DNA from: an uncultured Oscillospiraceae bacterium
GTDB taxonomy: Bacteria > Bacillota > Clostridia > Oscillospirales > Oscillospiraceae
Length of the DNA stretch: 33,175 bases
Assembly: GCA_949494735.1 (NCBI GenBank)
Contig: CATABD010000025.1
Location: 1 to 33,175, forward strand
Reading direction: 5' to 3'
This document shows, piece by piece, positions 7,320-16,165 of the stretch (within the stretch, counting starts at the first letter, position 1; each line of letters begins with the position of its first letter). The translations under genes and the position numbers were made by a program. The notes under the pieces are model-generated. The model saw only the letters and a program-made list of their open reading frames with translations. It searched no databases and was not told where the DNA came from.

Positions 7320-8048
7320 ATGCGAATCTATTGTGAGAAGGATTACAACGCCATGAGCCGCCGGGCGGCCGCCGTCATCGCAGCCCAGGTGGTATCCAAG
7401 CCGGACTGTGTGCTGGGTCTGGCCACCGGCTCCACCCCCATCGGGGCCTACAAGCAGCTGGTGGAGTGGCACAGGCAGGGGGATCTGAGCTTTGCCCAGG
7501 TGCACTCGGTAAACCTGGACGAATATGTAGGGCTGGCCCCCACCCACGATCAGAGCTACCGCTATTTCATGCAGAATAATCTGTTCGACCATGTGGATAT
7601 CCTGCCCGAAAACACCAATGTGCCCAACGGCCTGGCCGCCGACGCGGCGGTGGAGTGCGCCCGCTATGAAGACGTGGTCAGGGCCTTGGGCTACGCCGAT
7701 TTGCAGCTGCTTGGCCTGGGCCGCAACGGCCACATCGGCTTCAACGAGCCCTGCGCCGAGTTCCCGGTGGCCACCCACCTGGTGGATCTGACCGAGAGTA
7801 CCATCGAGGCCAATGCCCGGTTCTTTGCCAGCGCCGGCGATGTGCCCCGCCAGGCCCTGACCATGGGCATCGGCACCATCATGCGCGCCCGCAGCATCCT
7901 AGTGGTGGCCAGCGGCGCGGACAAGGCGGAGGCGGTGCGCAAAACTGTGAACGGCCCCGTCACCCCGGAGGTGCCCGCCTCCATCCTCCAGCTCCACCCC
8001 AATGTCACCATCATTGGCGATGAGGCGGCGCTGAGCGGCCTTAAGTGA
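7320..8048 (+). CDS. nagB: Glucosamine-6-phosphate deaminase NagB
   Basis: This 242-aa enzyme converts glucosamine-6-phosphate to fructose-6-phosphate and ammonia, feeding amino sugars into glycolysis. Family motifs include GLATGSTPIGAYKQL near the start (phosphate loop), VNLDEYVGL (catalytic Asp), and GLGRNGHIGFNEP with the ring-opening His. Length is normal. The ATG at 7320 is preferred over an in-frame ATG at 7302 because the CGGAGGG ribosome binding site lies between them and the family begins MRIYC. nagA follows after 10 bp, so the pair forms an operon in the order nagB-nagA. Confidence 0.97.
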   Translation: MRIYCEKDYNAMSRRAAAVIAAQVVSKPDCVLGLATGSTPIGAYKQLVEWHRQGDLSFAQVHSVNLDEYVGLAPTHDQSYRYFMQNNLFDHVDILPENTNVPNGLAADAAVECARYEDVVRALGYADLQLLGLGRNGHIGFNEPCAEFPVATHLVDLTESTIEANARFFASAGDVPRQALTMGIGTIMRARSILVVASGADKAEAVRKTVNGPVTPEVPASILQLHPNVTIIGDEAALSGLK

Positions 8049-8058
8049 GGGACGGCGT

Positions 8059-9177
8059 ATGAAAATCACAGGCGGAAAGGTATTCGACCTGCGAAAGGGC
8101 TTTGTGGAGCGGGACGTATGCTTCGACGGCGCCCTGCTTACCCCGGACAGCCGGGACGGACAGAGCTATGACGCGGCAGAATGCTATGTGATCCCCGGCC
8201 TCACCGACGTGCACTTCCACGGCTGCGTAGGGGCGGATCTGTCCGACGGCGACGGGGACGGTCTCCAGGCCATGGCGAAGTATGAGCTGAGCCGGGGGGT
8301 GACCCAGATCTGCCCGGCGGGGATGACCCTGCTGGAGGACCGGCTGATGCAGGTGTGCCGCACGGCGGCGGAGCACAACCGGGCGGGCCGCCCCGGCGCG
8401 GACTTGGTAGGCATCAACCTGGAGGGGCCCTTCCTGTCCTATGCCAAGAAGGGCGCCCAGAACGGCGACTGGCTCCACGCCCCCGACGTGGCCATGCTGC
8501 GCCGGCTGGAGGAGGCGTCCGAGGGGCTGGTGAAGCTGGTGTCCGTGGCCCCGGAGGAGCCGGGCGCCATGGAGTTTATCAAGGAGGTGGCCGAGGAGGT
8601 GGCCGTCTCGGTGGCCCACACCACCGCGGACTACGACACCGCCCTGGAGGCCTTCCGGCTGGGGGCCAGGGAAGTCACCCACCTCTTTAACGCCATGCCG
8701 GGCTTCACCCACCGCGCCCCCGGCGTGGTGGGCGCGGCGCTGGACTCCCCCTGGAGCCGGGTGGAGCTGATCTGCGACGGCGTGCACATCCATCCCAGCG
8801 TGGTGCGGGCGGTATTTAAGATGTTCGGTCCGGACCGGGTGGTACTCATCTCGGACACCATGCGGGCCGCGGGTATGACCGACGGCAAGTACGACCTGGG
8901 CGGGCAGGAGGTCACGGTCAAGGGGCCGCTGGCCACCCTGGCGGACGGCACCATTGCCGGGTCGGTCACCGACCTGATGGCGGGCCTGAAAACCGCCGTC
9001 TCCTTCGGCGTCCCCCTGGCGGACGCGGTGCGTTCCGCGGCGGTCACCCCCGCCCAGGCCATCGGCATCTTTGACCGGGTGGGCAGCCTGGATGCGGGCA
9101 AGCGGGCCAACGCGGTGGTGCTGGACGGCGGGCTGAACGTGAAGGCCGTGTTCTTTCACGGGAAACAGGTGGTATAA
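8059..9177 (+). CDS. nagA: N-acetylglucosamine-6-phosphate deacetylase NagA
   Basis: This 372-aa amidohydrolase removes acetate from GlcNAc-6-P to give the NagB substrate. The metal and catalytic residues expected in the family are visible: H52-F-H54, E122 in NLEGPF, H187 in AHTTADYD, H208 in HLFNAM, DGVHIH (240-245), and the catalytic D266 in ISDTM. It is a cytoplasmic enzyme of GlcNAc and peptidoglycan recycling. It is cotranscribed with nagB and followed immediately by a terminator. No PTS or ABC uptake genes for amino sugars are in the window. Confidence 0.97.
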   Translation: MKITGGKVFDLRKGFVERDVCFDGALLTPDSRDGQSYDAAECYVIPGLTDVHFHGCVGADLSDGDGDGLQAMAKYELSRGVTQICPAGMTLLEDRLMQVCRTAAEHNRAGRPGADLVGINLEGPFLSYAKKGAQNGDWLHAPDVAMLRRLEEASEGLVKLVSVAPEEPGAMEFIKEVAEEVAVSVAHTTADYDTALEAFRLGAREVTHLFNAMPGFTHRAPGVVGAALDSPWSRVELICDGVHIHPSVVRAVFKMFGPDRVVLISDTMRAAGMTDGKYDLGGQEVTVKGPLATLADGTIAGSVTDLMAGLKTAVSFGVPLADAVRSAAVTPAQAIGIFDRVGSLDAGKRANAVVLDGGLNVKAVFFHGKQVV

Positions 9178-9187
9178 AAAGACAAAG

Positions 9188-9220
9188 CAAGAGAGGCGCT
9201 TCCCGCGCCTCCCTTGTTTT
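9188..9220 (+). terminator. Intrinsic terminator after nagA
   Basis: The core stem AGGCGC/GCGCCT is extended by CAAG/CTTG pairing and followed by TTTT. On the opposite strand it can also serve the convergent DUF4830 gene. Confidence 0.75.
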
Positions 9221-9266
9221 ATGGCAGGCCGCCGGCGAGGATGAAACGCTGCCGGGGGCTGTGCGG

Positions 9267-9794
9267 TCAGATGGCATGCCCTGCGGCCGTCTGGGACGGG
9301 GCCGGGGAGGGCTGCGGGCCGGTGGAGGGCTGGGGCAGAACGAGACCGTGGAGGAAGCTGCCGGATGATGACTGGATCTGGCCGCCCACCACCCGGTTTT
9401 TGTAGATGAGCAGGGAGATCTGCACCGGCTCGTCCTGGGTGGGGTAGTTGTTGAGCTGGTAGGTGTACCGCTTCACCCGCCTGCCCTTGTACTGGGTGAG
9501 GTCGAAGCCCTGGTCCGCCTGGAGCTGGAGGTAGCCGGTGTAGCTCTCGTCAAATTCCTCGGGGATGAGCAGCTCCTCGGTGGCGATGGGCTGGGAGGAC
9601 GTCTGCCAGCCCAGGCCGTTCAAGTAAGCCAGGCGGTCGTCGTTGTCCCTGACGTTCTTCACCTCCGCCGAGGCGGCCACCGCCCGCCCCCCCAGGGTGA
9701 GGGCGAAGGCCAGGACCGCGAACACGCAGCACAGGGCGGCGGAGGCCCCCGCCAGCAGCCGTCTCTTTGGTATACGCGCCGTGAAGATAATCAT
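9267..9794 (-). CDS. DUF4830-type membrane-anchored protein
   Basis: This 175-aa protein has a basic start and one hydrophobic segment (about residues 12-40), either a membrane anchor or an uncleaved signal. The body resembles DUF4830: the region NDDRLAYLNGLGWQ, then PEEFDESYTGYLQLQ, then KGRRVKRYTYQLNNYP. It ends in a Pro/Ser/Gln-rich tail. DUF4830 proteins are common in Clostridia and have no known biochemical role; an extracytoplasmic location is inferred. GGAGTGG precedes the ATG. The gene is transcribed alone, divergent from the pseudouridine synthase gene and convergent with nagA. Confidence 0.8.
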   Translation of the reverse strand: MIIFTARIPKRRLLAGASAALCCVFAVLAFALTLGGRAVAASAEVKNVRDNDDRLAYLNGLGWQTSSQPIATEELLIPEEFDESYTGYLQLQADQGFDLTQYKGRRVKRYTYQLNNYPTQDEPVQISLLIYKNRVVGGQIQSSSGSFLHGLVLPQPSTGPQPSPAPSQTAAGHAI

Positions 9795-9891
9795 GGTACC
9801 ACTCCGTTCTGTGATTTCTCAGGAACAGAATATGTTCAGAAGGACGGCATTATGATGACGAGGCGGCGGATGGAGGAAAGGGGAGCGGGCA

Positions 9892-10593
9892 ATGGAACGG
9901 CTGGACAAGCGGCTGGCCGCCACGGGTAGGTGGAGCCGGAAGGAGGCACGGGAGCTGATCCGGGCGGGGCGGGTGAGGGTGGACGGCGCGCCCTGCCGCG
10001 CCCCCGAGGCCAAGGTGGGCGAGCAGGCCCCGGTGAGCGTAGACGGCGCGGCCATACCTGCCCATGATCCGGTGTACCTCATGCTTTATAAACCAGCGGG
10101 AGTGGTGTCGTCCACGGTTGAGCCGGGGGAGCGCACGGTGCTGGACCTGCTGGGGGAGGAGTATCAAAACATCGGCCTTTTCCCAGCGGGGCGGCTGGAC
10201 AAGAACACCGAGGGGCTGCTGCTGCTCACCAACGACGGGCCGCTGGCCCACCGGCTGCTCTCGCCCAAAAGCCATGTGGACAAGGTATACTATGTGGAGG
10301 TGGACGGCGTACTGGGCCAGGACGACGTCCTGGCCGCGCAGGAGGGAATTGCCCTGGGGGACGGCACCATGTGCCTGCCCGCGGGTATGGAACTTTTATC
10401 CAGAAATAGCGCCTATATCACCCTGCGGGAGGGGAAATACCATCAGGTAAAGCGGATGATGGCGTCGCGGGGGAAGCCGGTGACCTATTTGAAGAGGGTG
10501 CGCTTCGGCCCGCTCACCCTCGACGAGAGGTTGCCCAAGGGAGGGTGGAGGCCGCTGACCCGGGAGGAACTGGAGGCCGTTGTCCGTCAATGA
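9892..10593 (+). CDS. Pseudouridine synthase, RsuA/RluB/RluE family
   Basis: This 233-aa protein has an N-terminal S4 RNA-binding domain (residues 1 to about 50) and a catalytic domain with YKPAG (66-70) and GRLDKNTEGLLLLTNDG, in which D103 is the catalytic Asp. The family makes pseudouridine in small-subunit rRNA (RsuA, position 516) or large-subunit rRNA (RluB/E). The short length and lack of a C-terminal extension favour RsuA, but the target cannot be settled from sequence alone. A purine-rich stretch (GGAGGAAAGGGGAG) precedes the start. The preceding 97 bp also hold a 15-bp inverted repeat, GAACA-N5-TGTTC (9823-9837), of unknown meaning. Confidence 0.9.
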   Translation: MERLDKRLAATGRWSRKEARELIRAGRVRVDGAPCRAPEAKVGEQAPVSVDGAAIPAHDPVYLMLYKPAGVVSSTVEPGERTVLDLLGEEYQNIGLFPAGRLDKNTEGLLLLTNDGPLAHRLLSPKSHVDKVYYVEVDGVLGQDDVLAAQEGIALGDGTMCLPAGMELLSRNSAYITLREGKYHQVKRMMASRGKPVTYLKRVRFGPLTLDERLPKGGWRPLTREELEAVVRQ

Positions 10594-10637
10594 TACGAAA
10601 TTTTTGGCAGTTTTCACAAAAAATTTTTGAAAAACTA

Positions 10638-10666
10638 TTGAAATCGGCAATGAAACTCTATATAAT
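10638..10666 (+). promoter_or_regulatory. Sigma-A promoter of the CdaR/PucR-type regulator
   Basis: TTGAAA, 17 bp, perfect TATAAT, in an AT-rich stretch. The leader is about 75 nt. Confidence 0.8.
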
Positions 10667-10746
10667 GATGGGGAAAGAGTGAGACAGATATCAACTTAGC
10701 GTGGCGGAGCGCTCAACTCCCGGCCGCATAGAAAGGAGAAAACGCA

Positions 10747-11838
10747 ATGTCCAGCAGGATTTTTCAAGGCGTCGTTCTTCAGATGAAGGAATGTACCGAC
10801 CGGGTTGTGGGGGTCATTGATGAGCAGGGCACGGTTGTGTCGTGCAATGAGCTGACCCGCATTGGCGAGAAGTGGGGCGCCGCTGCGGTGCTGCTGTCTG
10901 CGGAGGCGGATTCGCAGGTGACCAGCAACGGGTTTACCTTTAAGGCGTTGTCCGGCTGGAACGGCCAGTTTGATTATGCCGCGTTTGTCCGGGGAGAGGA
11001 CGAGCAGGCGGCGCTGATCTGTTCCATGGCGGTGATTGCCCTGAACGGGGCCAAGGCTTATTACGAGGAGAAAAATGACAAGGCTACCTTTGTGAAGAAT
11101 ATCCTGTGCGATAATATCCTGCTGGGGGACATCTATGTCCGGGCCAAGGAACTGCACTTTGTGTCCGAGGCGCCCCGGGCGGTGCTCCTGGTGCGCCAGC
11201 TGGGTGTGCCCGACGTGTCCGCCGTGGATGTGATTTCCGGGCTGTACCCGGACAAGCAGACCGATTTTGTGCTGTCCGTCAGCGAGACGGACGTGGCCCT
11301 GGTGAAACACCTGGGGGAGAACGCCGACGGCCGGGATTTGCAGAAAATTGCCCAGAATGTCCAGGAAGCCCTAACCCGGGACCTGGGGATCAAGACGGTG
11401 GTGGGCATCGGCACCATCGTGGGCCATATCCGGGATCTGGCCCGTACCTACAAGGAAGCCCAAGTGGCCATCGACGTGGGCAAGGTGTTTGAGACCGAAC
11501 GGTCCATCATCAACTATGAAAACCTGGGCATCGGGCGGCTTATCTACCAGCTGCCCACAACCCTGTGCGAAATGTTCCTGCGCGAGGTGTTCAAGAAAAA
11601 CCCCATCGACGCGCTGGACCAGGAGACGCTGTTTACCATCAACAAGTTCTTTGAGAATAACCTGAACGTGTCCGAGACTGCCCGGAAGCTGTTTGTCCAC
11701 CGAAACACCCTGGTGTACCGGCTGGAAAAGATTAAGAAGCTTACGGGCCTGGATCTGCGGGAGTTTGATGACGCCATCACGTTCAAAGTGGCGCTGATGG
11801 TCAAGAAGTATTTGGTCTCCCGGGGGATTGACTCCTGA
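10747..11838 (+). CDS. CdaR/PucR family transcriptional regulator
   Basis: This 363-aa protein has an unassigned N-terminal region (1 to about 130), a central GGDEF-like fold typical of CdaR proteins (about 140-270), and a C-terminal PucR-type helix-turn-helix (HTH_30, about 302-355). The HTH has the hallmark LNVSETARKLFVHRNTLVYR. Members such as CdaR (sugar diacids) and PucR (purines) activate catabolic genes on metabolite binding. No obvious catabolic operon adjoins it; the next gene downstream is the hybrid kinase, which has its own promoter. The ligand is therefore unknown. AAAGGAG precedes the start. Confidence 0.85.
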   Translation: MSSRIFQGVVLQMKECTDRVVGVIDEQGTVVSCNELTRIGEKWGAAAVLLSAEADSQVTSNGFTFKALSGWNGQFDYAAFVRGEDEQAALICSMAVIALNGAKAYYEEKNDKATFVKNILCDNILLGDIYVRAKELHFVSEAPRAVLLVRQLGVPDVSAVDVISGLYPDKQTDFVLSVSETDVALVKHLGENADGRDLQKIAQNVQEALTRDLGIKTVVGIGTIVGHIRDLARTYKEAQVAIDVGKVFETERSIINYENLGIGRLIYQLPTTLCEMFLREVFKKNPIDALDQETLFTINKFFENNLNVSETARKLFVHRNTLVYRLEKIKKLTGLDLREFDDAITFKVALMVKKYLVSRGIDS

Positions 11839-11869
11839 AAGGGAGCGCCGGGATAACGCGAGAGGGACG

Positions 11870-11906
11870 GCAAGGCGGGTGCGGTGAAGAGCCGCGCCCG
11901 CCTTGC
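11870..11906 (+). terminator. Stem-loop after the CdaR-type gene (weak terminator)
   Basis: GCAAGGCGGGTGCGG pairs with CCGCGCCCGCCTTGC (one mismatch) around a 7-nt loop. The stem is very stable but no T-tract follows, so it may stabilise the mRNA end instead of terminating transcription. Between it and the kinase promoter lies a possible seven-codon ORF (11961-11984) with GGAGG upstream. Confidence 0.4.
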
Positions 11907-11981
11907 TGCGTATAATGGGGGTAGGGCGGACGCTGGATGAATTTTTGCGGGAGGAACGCCTATGTCCGAAACCTGGCACTA

Positions 11982-12011
11982 TTGACACTAAAAAGAAGAA
12001 AATGGTATAAT
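11982..12011 (+). promoter_or_regulatory. Sigma-A promoter of the hybrid kinase operon
   Basis: TTGACA and TATAAT, both perfect, separated by 18 bp. The leader is about 93 nt and carries a hairpin. Confidence 0.8.
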
Positions 12012-12029
12012 TAAAAAAATAGACGGTTT

Positions 12030-12059
12030 GGCAGGCGGGACTATGGGACCCCGGCTGCC
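12030..12059 (+). other. Hairpin in the kinase-gene leader
   Basis: GGCAG pairs with CTGCC and CGGG with CCCG around a 10-nt loop, with one internal mismatch. It is followed by CGGGTGCTTTT. It could be a weak attenuator or only a structured leader. Confidence 0.35.
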
Positions 12060-12110
12060 CGGGTGCTTTTAGGCGGCTCCAATAAAGGGGGCGGATTGGA
12101 GATCGTGAAG

Positions 12111-14666
12111 ATGAAAAAAGAGCCAAAGAAACGGGAACAGCGGCGGGGACTTTTTCTGCCTCTCTCTTTTTTGCTGGTCTTTTGCGTTTTCGGCGCCATT
12201 GTGTACACGGTAGCCCGGAGAACGTCCCGGGAGATGTCCTCCGCCGCCATTCAAAACCTGAGCGAAAGCCTGGATCTGATCCAGTGTACCATTGAGGCCA
12301 TTTTTAACAGTGAGGCGGATTTCCAAGTCTTGATTGCCCGGGAGGTGGCCCGGGCGGAGGATCCGGAGGGGTTCATTCTTTCCTCCTCCAGCAACCGGAC
12401 TATGGTGAAGCTGTCCCTGATTCCGGCGGGCAGGACGCAGGGCATTTCCAACAACGGGGAGGTGTTCACGGCGGAGGGGCTGGATTTTTCCGCCGGGGGC
12501 ACGGTGGCAGGTATGTCCATTTCCCGGTCTTACCTGAACCATATGGGCACCTGGGCCTACACCATGAAATGTCCCGTGGAGCGGGACGGGGTGGAGACCG
12601 GGACGCTGTACGTGGAGTATGTCTATGACGCCATAGACCGCGCCCTGCCCTCGGACGGGTTCTATAACAAGCAGGCGTCGCTGTATATCATGGACGCCCA
12701 GAGCCAGCGGTTTGTCCTCAAACCCAAGGGGATGGGCCAGCGCAGCGCCGGCCACCTGAACCTGGACGACTTTTACCGGGCCAACGATATCCAAGATCCC
12801 GGCATCCGCTCGGAGGTGGCCCAGTGCCTGGGCGAAGGGCAAAATATCCTATTTTATCATAATATCCGGGGGGTGAAGGCCCTCAACTATATGTGGTCGG
12901 TGAACGGGGGGACTATTTTTCTGGTGGGCTATGTGCCTGTGGAGGCCATCCAGCAGGAGGGGCGGACAGTCAACCAGAATATTGCCATGGTGGTGGCCGC
13001 CATGTTGGCAGCCTTCTTCCTGTGTGCGCTGCTGTATTACCTCAACTGGCGGCAGCAGGACCGGGTGAGAAAAGAGCGGGAGGAGGAGCGGCGGTTCCAC
13101 AGCCAGCAGCTGGCCCAGGCCCTCCAGGCTGCCCAGATTGCCAGCGAGTCCAAAACCACCTTCCTGTCCAACATGTCCCACGATATCCGCACGCCCATGA
13201 ACGCGGTGTTGGGCTTCACCACCCTGCTGTCCAGGGATGCCGACAATCCGGCCAAGGTGCGGGAGTACACCAAAAAAATCACATCCTCCGGACAACACCT
13301 GCTCAGCCTCATCAACGACATTCTGGATGTCTCCAAAATAGAGAGCGGCAAGGTGGTGCTCACCTTTGACCGATTTGCCCTGAGCGATGTGGTGGCCTCG
13401 GTGGACGCCATTATCCAGCCCATGGCCCGCGCCAAGTCCCAGGAGTTCCATGTGGAGGTGACGGGCATCCGCCACGAGTACCTGGTGGGGGACGAGACCC
13501 GGATCAACCAGATCCTCATTAACCTGCTGTCCAACGCCGTAAAATACACCCCGGAGGGCGGCCACATCTGGCTGCGCATGATCGGGCTCAAGCAGCGTTC
13601 CGGCCAGTACGAACATATTCTCATTGAGGTGGAGGACGATGGTTACGGCATGACGCCGGAGTACCTGGAGACCATTTTCGACGCCTTTACCCGGGCGGAG
13701 AACAGCACCACCAACAAGGTGCAGGGCACCGGGCTGGGTATGGCCATCACCAAGAGCATTGTGGAACTGATGGGGGGAACCATCGACGTGGCCAGCCAGG
13801 TAGACCAGGGGTCTACCTTCCGGGTGGAGCTGGAGCTGCGCATCCAGGAGGGCTATGCGGACCGGCAGTTCTGGAAAGACCGGGGGATATCCCAGCTGCT
13901 GGCGGTGGAGGCGGACCCGGAAGGCCGGGAGGGCATTCAGACCCTTATGGCGGACACGGGCATCCAAGTGGACACCGCCGCCGGGCTGGAAGACGCCCTG
14001 GAGCGGGTGCGGGGCGGCGGGGCCTATCAATTGGTGCTGCTGGACTGGGATGGGCCGGGGATGGACGGCGCCCAAGCGGCCTGGGAGCTGCGCCGCGCCC
14101 TTCCCGAGGCGCCCCTTGTACTGCTGGCGGAGCACGATGCCCAGGGGATAGAACAGGCTGCGGAAATGGGGCGCACGGGCGTGCTGGCTAAGCCCTTTTT
14201 TGCGGCTGCCTTCCGGGAGAAGGTGGAGGAGCTTTGGGGGGACGGGGCCGCCGCCCAGCCGGAGCCTGAACAGGGGGACAGCCTGGAGGGGCTGCGCTTT
14301 CTGGCGGCGGAGGACAACGAGATCAACGCCGAAATTTTGACGGAGCTTTTGGAATTGGAGGGGGCCTCCTGCGAGGTTGTGGAGAACGGCCTGCTGGCGG
14401 TGGAACGGTTCCGGCACTCCCAACCGGGCGAATTTGACGCCATCCTGATGGATGTGCAGATGCCGGTGATGAACGGGCACGACGCCGCCCGCGCCATCCG
14501 GGCCCTGGAGCGGGAGGACGCGGGGAGCATCCCCATCATTGCCATGACGGCAAACGCCTTTGCGGAGGATGAAAAGGCAGCGCTGGACGCAGGGATGAAC
14601 GCCCACGTGTCCAAGCCGCTGGACGTGGAGCTGCTGAAAAAGGCGGTCAGGCAATTTGTGAAATGA
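12111..14666 (+). CDS. Hybrid sensor histidine kinase with two receiver domains
   Basis: This protein has 851 residues when started at 12111. Membrane segments at about 14-35 and 290-311 enclose an extracytoplasmic sensor of about 250 residues. A HisKA domain follows with the phospho-acceptor H357 (NMSHDIRTPMN), then a HATPase domain with an N-box (NLLSNAVKYTPEGG), EDDGYGM and GTGLGMAI. Receiver 1 (about 592-710) keeps an Asp (D645, LLDWDGPGMDG) and a Lys (AKPF), but its first acidic pair is degenerate. Receiver 2 (about 726-850) looks canonical, with EDN, D781 (LMDVQMPVMNG) and SKP. There is no DNA-binding output domain, so the signal must pass to another protein. An in-frame ATG at 12063 lacks a good ribosome site; GGAG sits about 9 nt before 12111. 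A GTG at 12105 is a possible alternative. The solute-binding lipoprotein follows in the same unit. Confidence 0.93.
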   Translation: MKKEPKKREQRRGLFLPLSFLLVFCVFGAIVYTVARRTSREMSSAAIQNLSESLDLIQCTIEAIFNSEADFQVLIAREVARAEDPEGFILSSSSNRTMVKLSLIPAGRTQGISNNGEVFTAEGLDFSAGGTVAGMSISRSYLNHMGTWAYTMKCPVERDGVETGTLYVEYVYDAIDRALPSDGFYNKQASLYIMDAQSQRFVLKPKGMGQRSAGHLNLDDFYRANDIQDPGIRSEVAQCLGEGQNILFYHNIRGVKALNYMWSVNGGTIFLVGYVPVEAIQQEGRTVNQNIAMVVAAMLAAFFLCALLYYLNWRQQDRVRKEREEERRFHSQQLAQALQAAQIASESKTTFLSNMSHDIRTPMNAVLGFTTLLSRDADNPAKVREYTKKITSSGQHLLSLINDILDVSKIESGKVVLTFDRFALSDVVASVDAIIQPMARAKSQEFHVEVTGIRHEYLVGDETRINQILINLLSNAVKYTPEGGHIWLRMIGLKQRSGQYEHILIEVEDDGYGMTPEYLETIFDAFTRAENSTTNKVQGTGLGMAITKSIVELMGGTIDVASQVDQGSTFRVELELRIQEGYADRQFWKDRGISQLLAVEADPEGREGIQTLMADTGIQVDTAAGLEDALERVRGGGAYQLVLLDWDGPGMDGAQAAWELRRALPEAPLVLLAEHDAQGIEQAAEMGRTGVLAKPFFAAAFREKVEELWGDGAAAQPEPEQGDSLEGLRFLAAEDNEINAEILTELLELEGASCEVVENGLLAVERFRHSQPGEFDAILMDVQMPVMNGHDAARAIRALEREDAGSIPIIAMTANAFAEDEKAALDAGMNAHVSKPLDVELLKKAVRQFVK

Positions 14667-14680
14667 AAGGATGGACGGCC

Positions 14681-16000
14681 ATGAAAAAGCAAGAAAACAA
14701 CGGCCTGCGCGGATGGGCCGCTATTTGCATGGCGGGACTTTTGCTGTTGGCGGGGTCGGCCTGTACAGGCGGGGATGAGAACCAAAACCTGCTTCCTTCC
14801 CAGGAGGTTGTCAAGCAGGTGGTCAACTTGTTCAGTCCCATGGAGAAAACCGACCCTGATGCGGAAAATGTGGCCAGGACCGCTGCGGACCTGACGGTGG
14901 CCATGGCGGAGGAGAGGCTGGGCGTCAGCGTGTCCTACTGGACCTACACTGCGGAGGATTATCAGGACAGGACCTATGACGAGGTGGCCCTGGACCGGGC
15001 CCGAAACAATATGGACGACCTGTATCTGCTCAACCCGGACACTATCCTGGCCCTGGGGGGCGAGGGCAGGCTGATGGACCTGTCGGGGCTGGACAGCGCG
15101 AAAAACCTGCGGGAGATCATCCGAACCGCCAATACGGTGGATGGCAAGCTGGTGGCCATCCCTCAGGAGGTAGTGGCCTACGGCCTGTTTGTCAACGTGG
15201 ATCTGTTCAAGCAGTACGGATTGGATTTGCCCAATACGCCGGAGGAGTTCCTGGAGTGCTGCCGGGTGTTCCAGGAAAACGGGATCGAGACCCCCATAGG
15301 CGCTAACCGCTGGTGGCTGGAGACCTTCGTATTCGCCCAGGCCTACGCGGATCTCTACAACGGCGGGAACACCGAGGCGGAGATCGCCGCTCTGAACGGC
15401 GGGGAGGCCAAGTACAGCGACTATATGCGCCCCGGCTTTGAGTTTCTCCAGACACTGATGGACTGTGGGTATATTGACGGGGCAAAGGCGCTGGTCAGCG
15501 AGGCCATTGATGGGGAGGGGCCGGACTTCCTGGCGGGCAGAACCCCCATCGTCATGGCCTACTGGGGGGCGGCCAACACGGAAACCGCCTACGGCAAGAC
15601 AGATTTTGAGATGCAGGTGATCGGATTCCCCAGCAGCCGGGGCCAGATGCCGGTGATGCCCATGACCGGATGGGCGGTGGGCGCCGACGCGGAGCATGCC
15701 CAGGATGCCATGCGGGTGTTGGACGTTATGATCTCTGATGAGGCCCTTCAGCTGTTTTCAGAGACCAACCGGGTGATTTCCCCATCCCAAAATGTGTCGG
15801 TGGACTGTGTACCGGCCCTGCGGCCATTAAACCACAGAATTGAGGAAGGCGTCTATGTTTTGGGCTCCAATGCGGGGATGAATGTGGAGCAGTGGGGCAA
15901 TACCTGCCTCATTGTACGGCAGCTGCTGGGGGGCGCCTCGGTGGATGAGTGCATGGCGGCCTTTGACCAGCTTCAGGAGGCGGCGCTGGGCCGCCGGTAA
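14681..16000 (+). CDS. Extracellular solute-binding lipoprotein (ABC family 1 type), no permease nearby
   Basis: This 439-aa protein starts with a basic, hydrophobic signal and a lipobox-like LAGSAC with C28 as the probable lipidated residue; Gly at -3 is atypical. The mature part reads as a family 1 (sugar-type) binding protein: DDLYLLNPDTILALGGEG, VDGKLVAIPQEVVAYGLFVN, GLDLPNTPEEFLECC, MPMTGWAVGADAEH. No ABC permease or ATPase gene is adjacent. The gene sits 14 bp behind the hybrid kinase, so it may present a ligand to that sensor or feed a distant transporter. The ATG at 14681 is preferred because AAAGGATGG lies just upstream. An alternative ATG at 14663 would overlap the kinase stop (ATGA) but has no ribosome site. 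Confidence 0.88.
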   Translation: MKKQENNGLRGWAAICMAGLLLLAGSACTGGDENQNLLPSQEVVKQVVNLFSPMEKTDPDAENVARTAADLTVAMAEERLGVSVSYWTYTAEDYQDRTYDEVALDRARNNMDDLYLLNPDTILALGGEGRLMDLSGLDSAKNLREIIRTANTVDGKLVAIPQEVVAYGLFVNVDLFKQYGLDLPNTPEEFLECCRVFQENGIETPIGANRWWLETFVFAQAYADLYNGGNTEAEIAALNGGEAKYSDYMRPGFEFLQTLMDCGYIDGAKALVSEAIDGEGPDFLAGRTPIVMAYWGAANTETAYGKTDFEMQVIGFPSSRGQMPVMPMTGWAVGADAEHAQDAMRVLDVMISDEALQLFSETNRVISPSQNVSVDCVPALRPLNHRIEEGVYVLGSNAGMNVEQWGNTCLIVRQLLGGASVDECMAAFDQLQEAALGRR

Positions 16001-16036
16001 GAAAACGCCGGCCTGTCCGCCGGCGGAGTCCGATGT

Positions 16037-16067
16037 AAAAAGCACCCCGCAGCCCGGGGTGCTTTTT
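16037..16067 (+). terminator. Intrinsic terminator after the solute-binding protein gene
   Basis: AAAAAGCACCCC pairs with GGGGTGCTTTTT around a short loop; the T-run is part of the stem. Symmetry makes it bidirectional. Confidence 0.9.
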
Positions 16068-16092
16068 CATCCGCACCGGGGCGTCAGGCTGC

Positions 16093-16122
16093 TTGAAAAA
16101 ATTTTGTGGGGCGTGCGATAAA
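16093..16122 (+). promoter_or_regulatory. Possible promoter of the sigma/anti-sigma operon
   Basis: TTGAAA, 18 bp, GATAAA. The match is moderate. An ECF-type autoregulated promoter could also lie here but cannot be recognised without knowing the cognate motif. Confidence 0.35.
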
Positions 16123-16165
16123 ACGCCCAATTCGCGCATTCCTTGTATGACAGGAGAAATGGACT

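Noticed and set aside
9823-9837. GAACA-N5-TGTTC as a LexA (SOS) box
   Set aside because: The Gram-positive LexA site needs GAAC-N4-GTTC; the spacing here is 7, and neither neighbour is an SOS gene.
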